The notes below the pieces were generated by a model. The model searched no databases, was not told the origin of the DNA, and was given only the letters and a program-made list of their open reading frames with translations. Below are positions 11,233 through 21,887 of a DNA stretch of 64,000 bases, piece after piece. The DNA comes from Cryphonectria parasitica EP155 (Eukaryota > Ascomycota > Sordariomycetes > Diaporthales > Cryphonectriaceae). Position 1 is the stretch's first letter; each line of letters begins with the position of its first letter. A program made the position numbers and the translations under genes. Location: assembly GCF_011745365.1 (NCBI RefSeq), contig NW_024468917.1, positions 2,723,501 to 2,787,500 on the forward strand. Direction: 5' to 3'.

Positions 11233-12105
11233 TTAGTCGATGGTCCAGGTGATGTCGCCCGTGTCGTGCATGCCGCCATCGCTGGTGTCCCAGCCGAGAG
11301 CCTCATAGACAGCGGTGGCAACGTCGATGTGTGTGCTGTCGCAGCCCATGCACTTGTCGATGGCGTAGGCGGAGATGGTCTTGCCGTTGGCGGTGATGCT
11401 CATGGTGGTGCCGGAGCCGTCGGAGCCGCAGGTGGGCAGGACGCTGGGGTCGACAGCAACATACATGCTGTCGGCCTCATAAATGGCACCACAAGAGGTG
11501 TAGGCGCCGACGGTGGGTCCGATCCAGGTGATCTTCCAGCCCGTGCTGGCTCCAGATGAGGAGGACGAGGAAGACTCGGTAGTGGCAGCAGCCTCAGCGC
11601 TCGTGGACGTGGTGGTGGGCGCGACGACAACGGGGGTGGTGCTGGTGGTGGTGGGCTCAACAGGAGGAACATAGACGACGGCGGAGGATGAGGTCGAGGT
11701 GGTGGCAGCCGGAGCAGGCGCAACATATGTGGAGGACGTGCTGGTGGTTGTGGGCGTCTCGACGGCCACAACCAGGGTGCTAGACGAGGAAGGACCCTCG
11801 TAGAACTGGCCGGCGTCCTGGCTCGAGGACGAGGCAGAAGCAGAGGTGACGGTGGCAAAGGTGGTGGCAGGCTGCTGGACCGCGGCGTCGGGAGTGATCC
11901 AGGTGGTGGCCGTGCCCTCAATGAGCTCCGTGACAGTCTCCGTCACCCACTCGACGACGACTTCGGTCTCGAGCACGCGCTTGGCGTGCTCGTGCTGGTG
12001 CTTGTGCTCCCGGGCAAGGTGCTCGTGAGCGTGGGCGTGGCCGTGAGGCTGGGCGGCGACCGTCGAGGCCAGGGCCGCAATGAGAACACTTGTGGTGGAC
12101 TTCAT
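11233..12105 (-). CDS. secreted Ser/Thr-rich protein with C-terminal expansin-like (Asp f 7-type) barrel
   Basis: 290 aa in one exon. Residues 1-18 are a signal peptide (cleavage likely after VAA). A His-rich stretch (residues 20-41, alternating His with Gly, Ala, Glu and Lys) ends at Lys42-Arg43, a likely Kex2 processing site. Residues 60-185 are Ser/Thr/Pro/Val rich and probably O-glycosylated. The last 100 residues form a double-psi beta-barrel of the RlpA/expansin-like type, with cysteines in YTSCGAIYEAD, PTCGSDG and IDKCMGCDSTHIDV; the last is the family signature. This matches the fungal Asp f 7/riboflavin-aldehyde-forming-enzyme-like family, thought to act at the cell wall or outside the cell. 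No GPI-anchor signal is visible. Catalytic activity should not be assumed. Confidence 0.88.
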   Translation of the reverse strand: MKSTTSVLIAALASTVAAQPHGHAHAHEHLAREHKHQHEHAKRVLETEVVVEWVTETVTELIEGTATTWITPDAAVQQPATTFATVTSASASSSSQDAGQFYEGPSSSSTLVVAVETPTTTSTSSTYVAPAPAATTSTSSSAVVYVPPVEPTTTSTTPVVVAPTTTSTSAEAAATTESSSSSSSGASTGWKITWIGPTVGAYTSCGAIYEADSMYVAVDPSVLPTCGSDGSGTTMSITANGKTISAYAIDKCMGCDSTHIDVATAVYEALGWDTSDGGMHDTGDITWTID

Positions 12106-14781
12106 GATGATGCTGCTGCTGCTGCTGCTGCTGCTGGGGTTTTCTTGACTATGAGTCGAGTTTGAATTGGTATTTTCTTTTCTCTTTTCTTCTTCTCTTG
12201 ATGAGAGGTTGTGGTTGAGGCTGGATGCTCTGGAATGGCTCCTACTGATGCCGGGTGATGTCTCGTAATGTCTTGGTCAAGGCCACACTGGGGTATGAAA
12301 ACGATGATGTGCGTGTGTAAGAGAATGTCTTGGATAGAGACTGTGGTGGTGGTTGGTATGTATGAAAAGAAAGCAAAAATGGGTGAACACAAGCACTGCT
12401 TGTTCGTATGGAAGGAATGAATGGTTGGGAGAGTGACCAAAGAAGAGGGTCGGTTGTTGATCGAAACTCCAGAGAAGGACCAGGGAGGGTATTTGTTGAT
12501 GAAGAAAGACAGGATCCGTAGGAACGGAGTAAGAAGGTGAGCGGACCAGGGGGGCCACTGTCATTTATTGTGGAGGAGGAGGAGGTGGAGGAGGAGGACG
12601 GCTCAGCCTTCGGGGATTAAATGACTGCGGGAAAAAAACAAAAACGCAGGGTAGAAGCAGGAGGAGAGCGAAAGAAGAGGGTTCCACAGTACCATGACTC
12701 TACGTACAGGACGCCCAGGCCTTTCTTAGCTTGGCCACACCCACCCACGCACAGCACATGGATAACCATGGTTGGCCCACAGGTACAATGGTACGGGCTG
12801 GTGATCAAAGGTGGTCAAAGAGGCCTCTTCTCCGTCATCACTTTGACCGCTTCGTGGCCCGGCTGAAGATTCAAATCCAATTACTATATAAATAAGTACA
12901 TCTTGCCCTTTAACCTCGATTTGGATTCGTATAACAATGACATTTCTTCTTTCTCCGGCAACAGAGTGTGTTGCAACGAGGGAGTCAAGAAGCATCCCAA
13001 CGAAGTCGTCTAGGCAGCCAAAGGACCACAGACAGAGAGAAAGAGAGAGAGACGCAGAGAGAGCCCGAGAAGGAACATGGGCAATAAGGTCACCGACCAC
13101 TGGCGTGGCAATGCCGGGGTGAAGGAGGAAAGAGGGAGGGGGGGAGGCTTGGGAGGGTGGTAAACGGGATGTTGTGATCGGCTGAGCTCACCTCCCACCT
13201 GCAAGGTACGGAGCACATCCCTGTTGATATTCAGGTACGTATATGTCTAGCGTCGTATCGCTGACAGACACGTTCCCCCCTGGCCCCTCCGTGCGCCTTC
13301 CAGTGTTGCCATGTGTGTTGCCTGTCGCCTTTGGAAGGGATTCTCTAGAGGTGAGAGAGTGAGAAAGGACGAGGAGGATTCCGAGAAGGGGGGAGGGGGC
13401 CACAACAGCGCCGAGATTAGCAACCAGCCAGTCAGAGGATGACTTCCCTTTCCTTCTCTCGTCCCTCAGCCTACTACAAACTGGTACTACCCGGTCGATC
13501 TAAACTAAACCCGCGCCTTCTTCCGCCTTCCCCTGCTATAGCCGCCCCTCCTTTTTTCCCCCCTCCATGTTGCTTCCTTGGCCAGTCCGAAGTTGGGACG
13601 AGGCTTATTTTCCCCCTAGAGTGCAAGGTTTCAAGATGCAAAAAAAAAATAAAAAAATAAAAAAATTTGTTGCCATGGCGGAGAGTTTTCTCTTATTGTG
13701 GATTTGTTTTACGAAATAGAACGGGCCTAACTATGGCCTCGACCCTATGGTATCTGCATTGTGCTGAATCGTGACAAGGAGACGAAGAAGGAGGATGGGT
13801 TGGGGGAAAAACTAGCACGCAGGGTCTACAGTATACTGTATAAAGTAGTTGAATTCTCGCGGAAACACTGCAGTAGTGGCGGCTTGCCTAACAGCCATCC
13901 ATTGTACCACAGTAGTTCGGCTGTGTGCCAACTTTGGCACAATGGCCCTGGGCTCATTTGTGTGTCGCAGTGTATGCAACCGCTGGGCCGTTTTTTTCTT
14001 TGGCCTGGACCTAAGTCCCTTATTTGGGTCGGCCGCCCCCCCCCCCCCTCTCCCCCTTTCACACTGCATGTGCTGTTTTTCCCTTCTTTGGGCGCTTGTC
14101 AGCAGCTACCGCTTTTCTTACCAAACAGTCACCCAGAAGGGAAAATGTACAACACATTCCTTCTACCAGCGCATGCAGTCGGGTTGAGGGAATTCTTTTT
14201 TTGAAAACTTCGATGACTCCTTTAGCCCTTCCGTTGTGCATGCATGGTATGTATTACTGTGTACATGAGTAGTGTTATTGCACTTGTGCTACGTAGTAGA
14301 TCGGATCGCATCTTTGTTGGATAACCGAGCGGAAAGCGGGCGAGGACGCTCGTGGTTGGGTTGGCATGCTGTGGACAATAGGACCCCCGTCCCTCAAAGA
14401 GTTTCCTGCCGAGACCCGAGCCTAGCTGCAGAATTGTTCTTTTCCGGCTGGTGCACCACTCATCGTCCTCCATGCCTTCTGCCTCAGCCCAACCCTGGGT
14501 GGTACCAGCTGTTGTGTAATGCTCTCTGTTAACTGGACTGTGCGAGTTCGCAATCTGTCCGTTGGCACACGCGCCTCGCACGGGGCGTGAGCTAGTGTTT
14601 GGCACCAACAGCAACAACCTCTTAAAAGTAGCAACGGTCTACGCCCCTGAGCGACCACCCGTATCCACCAAGCTGAACAGGTCGGTCGTGTGCGGACCAG
14701 CCGGGGAGAGAGATCCGGGCCGCCCACATACACAGTACACAGGCCTTCCACCATTTCTCCACGTCGTCCCTCTACTTGCCG
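12106..14781. other. 2.7-kb gene-free region
   Basis: It lies between the start of the secreted-protein gene and the 3' end of the methyltransferase gene. It holds low-complexity patches: a GGA-rich stretch near 12573-12600, an A-rich stretch at 13640-13665 and a C-run at 14035-14048. None of the short frames has a recognisable product or good splice partners. I can support no gene here. Confidence 0.5.
12110..12136. repeat. (CTG/CAG)n microsatellite in a leader
   Basis: A trinucleotide run directly upstream of the minus-strand ATG at 12105. On the coding strand it reads as CAG repeats in the 5' leader, ending in CATC before the start codon. Confidence 0.9.
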
Positions 14782-15956
14782 TTATGGTTGTGCGGCCCCC
14801 TTGCTAGTAAAGGTATACAGAAAAAGGCCTTGCCTGCTGAAGGCGGGCCTGTCATCATCTGCTACCTCGGTCACCGTGAATGTCTTCCTGGCACTCTTGA
14901 GGAAGTGCATGTCGGCGCGCCTCCTCTTCTTGAAACAAAAGTAGACGGTCGTGGAAGGACAGAGAGCCAGCAGGTCCTTGAGCGTCTGCAGCAGTAGCGG
15001 GAAGGCCGGCTCGAAATAGACGCAGTCTGCGGCGAGAATCACGTCCGGTTTGAGCTGTGTAATCTCTGTTGGTAGTGCCTCGCCCCTAAAGCAGTGAGAT
15101 ATTCACCTTCACGTTAGAGATGGAGAGAAAAAAAAGAAGGAAAAGGAAAAGGGAAAGAAAAAGATGCTCGGTGTGACTGGTCGCTCTCTTCAAAAGGCGT
15201 GGGCACACGTGTTGCTGTGCTGGGAAGGGGGAGGGAGGATGAACCTTGCTTGACCTTGGAAGAAGGATGTGGGGACACAGAGTGGGAGGGTTGTATTCTT
15301 GGGGATGGGAGGGGAAGAGAGGGGATGGGGATAAATTACACAGCAGAAGGAGGATATAAAGCAGGAGTTGAGTATTTACACTACGTACCAGTTGAGAACC
15401 ATGGCCTTGACACGTCCCTCGACCTCGTTCAGTGTAATGTTGTGTTCCATCAGGCTCAGCATTTCGAGCTGGTCCGTCACGTAAAGAGGATGGCTGACAC
15501 TGCATCCCTTTGCAACAGCCAGGCCAACCAGACCTCCGCCCGCGCCAATCTCGAGTCTGCAACGCGCGCACACCGAAGAATATTTGTCAGTCAAAGTGGT
15601 AAGCCTCTTTTTGTGTTTGTGCGCCCAGCGGTGTGTGTCAGGAGGAGAGAAGAAAGTGTAAAGACTCACATGCGAGCATCTCTGAGATCGTCCCGATGGT
15701 ATCGCAGCATATGACGGGCCAACACCATCCCTGCCGGCCAAGTCTGGCCACCACAACCCGACGTGAGGTCTTCGTGGACTTTCAGAGGTGCTGGCAGTAG
15801 GCCGCCAAAGTCTAATGCGGTGTCGCCGGCGGCTTTGTACTCAGGCAGAGGCGTCAGGTCCTGGTCGAATGCGAGAGGGTCGAACTCTTCTCCCTCTTGG
15901 CCTGACGAGACACGGGGCGGTGAACTGGACCCCATCGAGACAAAAGGCTCGCCCAT
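14782..15956 (-). CDS. EFM6: EFM6-type protein-lysine N-methyltransferase (METTL21-like)
   Basis: Three exons on the minus strand: 15956-15670, 15556-15389 and 15085-14782, giving 252 aa (yeast Efm6 is of similar size). In yeast, Efm6 methylates a lysine of translation elongation factor eEF1A using S-adenosylmethionine. Visible signatures of methyltransferase family 16 are TSGCGGQTWPAGMVLARHML, the SAM-binding motif ILEIGAGGGLVGLA (spliced across the exon 1/2 junction), MVLNWGEALP across the exon 2/3 junction, and VILAADCVYFEPAFPLLL. Each junction uses a GTGAGT or GTACGT donor and a CAG or TAG acceptor and keeps frame. The second intron is long for this window (303 nt). The substrate assignment rests on family resemblance; a different METTL21-like target is possible. 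Confidence 0.9.
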
Positions 15957-17158
15957 TTTTGAACCTCAGTCCAGACGAGAAGAGCAGAAAAAGGAGAGTC
16001 TGCTGATTGCAGACGTGGTTGGGGCAGCAGCAGGAGCAGGAGGAGGAGGGGGCACGATCGGTTGACCCGGAATTCTTCAAGGCTGGCAAGAGGCTTCAAA
16101 CCCTGGAGGTCTATTTTTCCTTCTTTTCTGTCTCACGATGCAATTGTTTGGGACTTCAACCGTGGCAAGCGCCAGCAGTAGCAGCAGCAGTGGCACCGGC
16201 GAGTCGGCAAGAGCTTTACGCCGAGCCCACTTCACTACGAGCGAGCCGCGCCTGCTGTGTGTGTCGTGAATCACTGGCTGTAGCGGTCTTTTTCGCCTTC
16301 CCTTTGCTCGCTCGGCGAGTCATCAATTCAAGGCAAGTGCACTCAACTCGACTCTTTAGCCCTTCTCTCTTCACTAGGCCTTTGCCTTTGCCTCTCTTTC
16401 TCTCTCTCTGTATTGCGCACTCACTGAACTCTGCACTTGACAGGGACATTTTGCTGCTGCATCATTTGTTCGTACAATCAATCTGCAGATTTTCCCAGTC
16501 TCACTCTGGCATCTCGAAAAACATGACTTATTTAATGATATAGAGAAAAAAAAAATCAAGAGATCCTCTCAAGGCAATAAACAGGGAGAGTTTTTAATAT
16601 CAAATTTTCAACCCACGAAAGAGGCAGGAAGTGCCATCCCTTTGGCTGGTTTTGCCCTCGATTTTTCCCTTTTTCCCTTTTCCCTTAACCCCCCTACCGC
16701 CCACTGGAATGTTGATCCAACTTCAGCCTCCTAACACCACACCACTCTTCGGCCTTGGAAGTTCTCTCTATCTCTCTGTCTCTTCTCTTAGGCTGACGCA
16801 ACCAAGGGGCTGGATCTAAGGTTAGGTCTCACGATGATCGGTGGCCAGGTGCCGCGAGGGGCGGGCTACCCTCAAGGGAGGCGGAGGAGCAGGAGTCACA
16901 GGAGGAGACCAGACTTGCTTGCTGTTGTATAGGGCAAGCTATGTGATCACCTCTGGCAAGACGTCGTCATGTCTTTGCCATCTTTTCTCCCCGCCCCCTC
17001 TTCATTCTTTTTCCCCTCCTGCTCCTCCACCACGCCTTCTTCTCGTCCATCCTCTCCTATGCGTGTGTGTGTGTGTGTGGATGTTCGGATACAGAACAAA
17101 GCTTGCCTGGGTTGGAATCACGGACTTGGCACCCCACGACCGTTTGTGATATTCGACC
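15957..17158. other. divergent promoter region of the EFM6-like and AXL2-like genes
   Basis: No gene is visible. The sequence is rich in CT and GT simple runs (a GT run near 17060-17078) and contains short chance frames only. Confidence 0.55.
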
Positions 17159-20100
17159 ATGCTGGCTGCTGGGAGGCCCTCGCTCCCCTTCCTCCCCCTC
17201 TTCTTCCTCTCCAGAGCGGCTGTTGTAGCCAGCGCACCCACGCTCTCTTTTCCCCTCAACTCACAGGTCCCTCCTGTGGCCAGGATAGGAGAGCCTTTCT
17301 CCTTCGAGTTCTCCCCTTCGACCTTCACCTCGTCTTCCGGCTCCAGCTTGTCCTACTCGCTCGTCGACCCTCCTTCCTGGGTCTCTCTTGATAGTGAGAG
17401 TCGCACGCTCTACGGAACACCAGAGGACGGTGATATAGTTGATCCAGAAACGGTGGTCGGGGTCAACATCACCCTGGTGGCGACAGACGCAACCGGGTCG
17501 ACCTCTGACGATGCGACGCTGGTGGTGTCTCGAAATCAGGGCCCTGTGGTCCAGATTCCCATATCTGACCAGATACAGGGGTTTGGGAAGTACTCGGAGC
17601 CGTCATCGATCCTCTGCAACCCAGAGGAAGACTTCAAGTTCACCTTTGCAGCCGACACTTTCTCTGACGTCGAGACCTCGGTGTTGAATTACTACACGGT
17701 CATGCTCAACAACAACAGCCCTCTGCCGGCGTGGATCTCGTTTGACCCGGGCACCCTCGCCCTCGCAGGGACCACGCCTCCCTTCAGCTCTCTGGTCGAG
17801 CCCCCCCAGACTTTCTCCATGAAGCTCATCGCATCCGACGTCGCGGGCTTCTCGGCTGCCTGGGTCAACTTCTCCATCGTGGTCGGGACGCACGCCCTGA
17901 CAACAAGCGACCCCGAAGTCACGCTCAATGCGACCGTCGGAAAGCCTCTGGCATATGATGCGCTGGCACAAAGCGTTCAGATTGACCAGAAGGCGGTAGA
18001 CTCAAACCAGGTCAACGTCACGACGGAGGGTATGCCTTCTTGGCTCACTCTCGATCCTGCGTCATGGGATATTAGTGGCACGCCTCCAGATGATTCGCAG
18101 CCGACGACGACGTTCATGGTAACCATGGAAGATGCATTTGCAGATATCCTGAACATCACGTTTAAGCTGCAGGTCACAGGAAGCAGCAGTCTCTTCCAGA
18201 GCACGATTCCCTCTCTGGATGTCAAGCCTGGAGGGAGTCTGTCTTTCGACCTGACACAGTATCTCGCAGACCCGTCGGCGGTCGATGTCACAGCCGACAT
18301 AGAACCAGTAGCATCATGGCTCTCCTGGGACGCTTCCGCCTTGACTTTGACTGGCAGTGTCCCTCGCACAGCCTCTGAGTCAGTCATCGACGTCACCTTC
18401 ACTGCACAGCCAAGAACCAATGCAAGATTCAGAAGGGATGGGACAAGAGGTCAGTCTCAGGAACTGGTGATCGAGATTCAGTCGGCCTCGTCCTCATCGT
18501 CCATCACCGGAACTGCCTCAAGCACGAGCTCGCGGCCAGCATCAGCCCCGTCAACGTCGTCGTCTAAGAGCAGCGATGACACCACTAGTTCATCCTCTGC
18601 CAAGCGGTCCCCAAATTGGACCATTGTGGCCATTGTTATCTCTGCCGTCGCGGCCTTTGCGCTCGTCGCATGCATCTGCTTCTGGTTTTGTCACAGGAAG
18701 AACAAGCAGCAACAACAATCACGGAGTGACCTTGACAGCGCGTTCTACATCTCTGCACCTCTACCAGAGAGCCTGATCTACACACCCGGGGTGGAAGTCG
18801 GCTCTCCAGACCCCCAGCACAACACAGTCTCGTCCCACTTCAGCAACGAGAAAGACAAGTCGAAGCCCAAAAAGGCGAGCAATCTCCGCACGGAGTTAAC
18901 CCCGTCCCCCATCCCGCCCGTCGCACCGTCACTCGCAGACATCTATAACGACGATGATGTCGACGACGAGCAGCCGCCGATGATGAGCGAGAGTACCACG
19001 CCAGCGAACAAATTGAAGGGCTGGTACGACTCGTTGCGCAGCTTCCGTGTCGCGCACTTACGGCGTGGCCTCGGCGGTGGCAAGGCGAGAGTGTCGGAGA
19101 GCTTCTTGTCGGACGACGAGGGCTCGCATCAGGACCTCGATCTTGACCTCGAGTTTGCAGGCCCGCCTGTCATCAGCCTCAGCCACAGCAGCCAGGGCAC
19201 GTTTCGCAACAACCTCGAGGTCGAGGTGCCCACGCTCTCACCTGGCGGCGGCGGCGGAGGAGACAGCAGCAGTAGCCTCCAGCGTGTGCTGGACCGATCT
19301 CATAACAAGAATGACCGATTCGGCAGCCTTCAGGTCAAGAAGGGCAAGAATACTGCTGTTCTTCCCACACCCGAGAACTCAGAAAGCAGGCTCCCTCGGA
19401 ACGATGGCGATGCTTCGCCTACAATAGGCCAGGCCGTCTCCCCCCTCGACGAGAGAAACCCATTCAACTCCCACCCGATCTCGCCCATCTCTCCTCCCAC
19501 CGCTGCCGGCATCAGCGCCAGCGTCAGCACAGGTCCGCCAAGACCTCCCCCAGCAGCACTGTCATCGTCATCAATGCGAAGGCCAAGGGCGGCCTCTGAG
19601 TTCCAGCTCCGCACGCAGCCAGCTCTAAGGCCTGTGCACTCGCAAAAGTCCTTTGCAAGCATCTCCTCCATCGACAGCATGCGCGGCCGCACGCGCAGGC
19701 TGGCGGCCAAGACATCCGCGCAGGCGAAAGGCGCCATGAGCCTCGCGTCCATCGCCATGAAGTCGCCTACGCGGAGGACGCTGGCTAGGCTAGGCAAGAA
19801 GCCGAGCCTGCACCTGCGGCGGTCCAAACGGGCCCACCGTGGGGTGCTGGAGAGTGTTGATGACGATGGAGCCGAGGAAAGCAGCAGGCAGGCGTCGGTC
19901 CGTAGCCCGGCGGCTGGGCTTGGGATCCAGAATGGCGGTGGCGGCATCGGTGCGTACCTGAGCCCGAGGTTGTGGCCCCAGCCCGCAGGCCCAGGTGACT
20001 CGGTCAGTCCCGTGCCGATGCCCTCGGCGCCGGACCCCGTCGCCCTTGACAGCGAGAGGCATCGCAGGCGAAGCGGTCGCATGAACGGTAGTGCGAGTAG

Positions 20101-20737
20101 TTCGAGTGGTGGGAGCAGGGAGGCGGGCGGGATGCGTCTTGCCCAGCAGGCCCAGAACTCGCCAGGCATCCCACGGCGCCCTGTGGCCAGCAGTCCATTA
20201 GCTGCTACTGCTTCTGCTGTTGCTGCCAGCAAGAAGAAGGCGGCCGGTGTGGCCGTACGCGCACCATCCACTCCAGACGCAGTGGCGACGCCGTCTCCGT
20301 CTGCACAGGGCCTTGGCATCTCCATCTACGAGGACATCGTCAGCAGCTCGCCCTTCCACCCGTCGAAGGACGGTGGGGACCGCGAAGGGTCGTGGGTGAC
20401 GAGCCAGGCGGGCAGCACGTCCGAGCTAGGCCTATCCCTTAGTTCCAGGCCCGACCTGCGGGAGCACTCCGCCGTGCCGATGGCGGCGAGCCGGTCCGGA
20501 CACAGTGCTGCCACCACCAGGAGCACACCCGGGGTGGCTGGCACCGCGGGGAGCACGGGCCCCAACTGGATCTCGTTCGACGAGGTCGTGGACGAGGAGA
20601 GCCCTGTGATCCAGCCGCTGATGGGTGGAAGTTCGCTACCGGCTTTGATGGAGGGAGGAGACCTGGAAGAAGCGTCTGGTGGCAGTGAACGGTCGGGAAA
20701 AAGCGAGGCTTCGAGTAATGTCAGAGCCTTTGTCTGA
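17159..20737 (+). CDS. AXL2: Axl2/Bud10-like polarity protein with cadherin-like domains
   Basis: 1192 aa in a single exon. An N-terminal signal peptide (about residues 1-26) is followed by an extracellular part with four dystroglycan-type cadherin-like (CADG) domains, roughly residues 30-125, 130-245, 250-335 and 340-415. They show the repeated signature of a Pro-Ser/Ala-Trp turn followed by a Gly-Thr-Pro turn (LVDPPSWVSLD ... LYGTPED; GMPSWLTLD ... ISGTPPD). A Ser/Thr-rich stalk leads to one membrane helix at about 486-508 (TIVAIVISAVAAFALVACIC), then a basic stop-transfer HRKNK and a long, Ser/Pro-rich cytoplasmic tail of about 680 residues. This is the architecture of yeast Axl2, the axial budding landmark; in moulds its homologues act in septation and conidiophore shape. 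The tail is likely a phosphorylated binding platform (inference). Confidence 0.92.
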   Translation: MLAAGRPSLPFLPLFFLSRAAVVASAPTLSFPLNSQVPPVARIGEPFSFEFSPSTFTSSSGSSLSYSLVDPPSWVSLDSESRTLYGTPEDGDIVDPETVVGVNITLVATDATGSTSDDATLVVSRNQGPVVQIPISDQIQGFGKYSEPSSILCNPEEDFKFTFAADTFSDVETSVLNYYTVMLNNNSPLPAWISFDPGTLALAGTTPPFSSLVEPPQTFSMKLIASDVAGFSAAWVNFSIVVGTHALTTSDPEVTLNATVGKPLAYDALAQSVQIDQKAVDSNQVNVTTEGMPSWLTLDPASWDISGTPPDDSQPTTTFMVTMEDAFADILNITFKLQVTGSSSLFQSTIPSLDVKPGGSLSFDLTQYLADPSAVDVTADIEPVASWLSWDASALTLTGSVPRTASESVIDVTFTAQPRTNARFRRDGTRGQSQELVIEIQSASSSSSITGTASSTSSRPASAPSTSSSKSSDDTTSSSSAKRSPNWTIVAIVISAVAAFALVACICFWFCHRKNKQQQQSRSDLDSAFYISAPLPESLIYTPGVEVGSPDPQHNTVSSHFSNEKDKSKPKKASNLRTELTPSPIPPVAPSLADIYNDDDVDDEQPPMMSESTTPANKLKGWYDSLRSFRVAHLRRGLGGGKARVSESFLSDDEGSHQDLDLDLEFAGPPVISLSHSSQGTFRNNLEVEVPTLSPGGGGGGDSSSSLQRVLDRSHNKNDRFGSLQVKKGKNTAVLPTPENSESRLPRNDGDASPTIGQAVSPLDERNPFNSHPISPISPPTAAGISASVSTGPPRPPPAALSSSSMRRPRAASEFQLRTQPALRPVHSQKSFASISSIDSMRGRTRRLAAKTSAQAKGAMSLASIAMKSPTRRTLARLGKKPSLHLRRSKRAHRGVLESVDDDGAEESSRQASVRSPAAGLGIQNGGGGIGAYLSPRLWPQPAGPGDSVSPVPMPSAPDPVALDSERHRRRSGRMNGSASSSSGGSREAGGMRLAQQAQNSPGIPRRPVASSPLAATASAVAASKKKAAGVAVRAPSTPDAVATPSPSAQGLGISIYEDIVSSSPFHPSKDGGDREGSWVTSQAGSTSELGLSLSSRPDLREHSAVPMAASRSGHSAATTRSTPGVAGTAGSTGPNWISFDEVVDEESPVIQPLMGGSSLPALMEGGDLEEASGGSERSGKSEASSNVRAFV

Positions 20738-21887
20738 AGCTGTGCTGTCCTTTGTCTCTCTTTTGTTTTCATTTTGTTTTACGTGGCATGATCCCCGGCC
20801 AATCTATGGCGTCATTAATATTGATATCTTGGGTAAATCTACTTGTCTCTGAACGATTCGGACAGGGTGATTCTGATAAGAGCAGCTACTTTTTGCCAAC
20901 ATGATGATGCAAGGCAGAGAGCGCAGGATACTAGTGCATTCAAATCTATTAGCAAGCTGTCAGAGTCTTTCTCACTCGCTACTCCACACAGACCAAAGGT
21001 GTTCGACTACTTGGCCTAAAAGACAATTGAATGGGTACTGAGTATGTATCATTTGCATGATGGGATCAGGGTCAAGACAAGACCGAAAGGCCAACCAATC
21101 CTTTACACAGTCTTAACAGCCTAAACCTGACCATGAATGCACAAACATATACACACTCCCATCCGCATTTCTGAAGCCTTTCGTCCCCCATATAGCCAAG
21201 CATCACTAGGGAGAATCCACATAGTAGCCTGTGTCATCTGCTCTTTATTCAATCCCTCTTGTAGGAAAAGAAGGGGAAAATGCAACAGAGGTTGACTAGT
21301 GGGGGCAAGGGATATATGTGTTCGTCTGTTGTTGTTGTTTCCGGGAAAAAATCATTATGACAAGTAACCTCCTTCCGCAGCCCTTTGACAACCCCCCCCC
21401 ACCCCCCCTCCCTTTCGCACTGACTCCCATGATCGTTCATGCAGATATCATTCGACCAACCAGTGGACCAGATCAGACACACCTACCTCCTCGTCGACAA
21501 CCCCCCTGCCCAACCCTGTCGACTGGGAAAGATGCCTCCTTAGAACCATTGTGCGCGCTTTCTCTCATGGCTGCTGGACTTCAGCAGGCAGTTCTCAACA
21601 AAAACATAGTACAGGACTCCTCGCATACAAAAATGCAAAGACTTCTCTTTCTAGCCGGTTCCCATCTGCTGTCCCTCCATACCACTCCAAAAGTCAGAGA
21701 AATTCCGAGGCTGAGGGGAAGTTTTAGAGACATCATAACTGGCTTATTGTGCCATGTCATCGCTGGCTGTTGAAAAGACTGTTCATCTTGTCTGTCCCTT
21801 TTCTTTCCCCTCCATCACACAGACGTCTTGATAATCAGACGTCTTGGGTGCTGCGACGTACAGAAGCTCTGCCAGGGAGCATTGCCA
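20738..21887. other. convergent 3' region between AXL2-like and PTC2-like genes
   Basis: About 1.1 kb holding two 3' ends. A C-run lies near 21391-21410. No gene is supported. Confidence 0.55.

Noticed and set aside
19330..20325. 331-codon minus-strand frame
   Set aside because: Antisense shadow of the AXL2-like cytoplasmic tail; composition is low-complexity.
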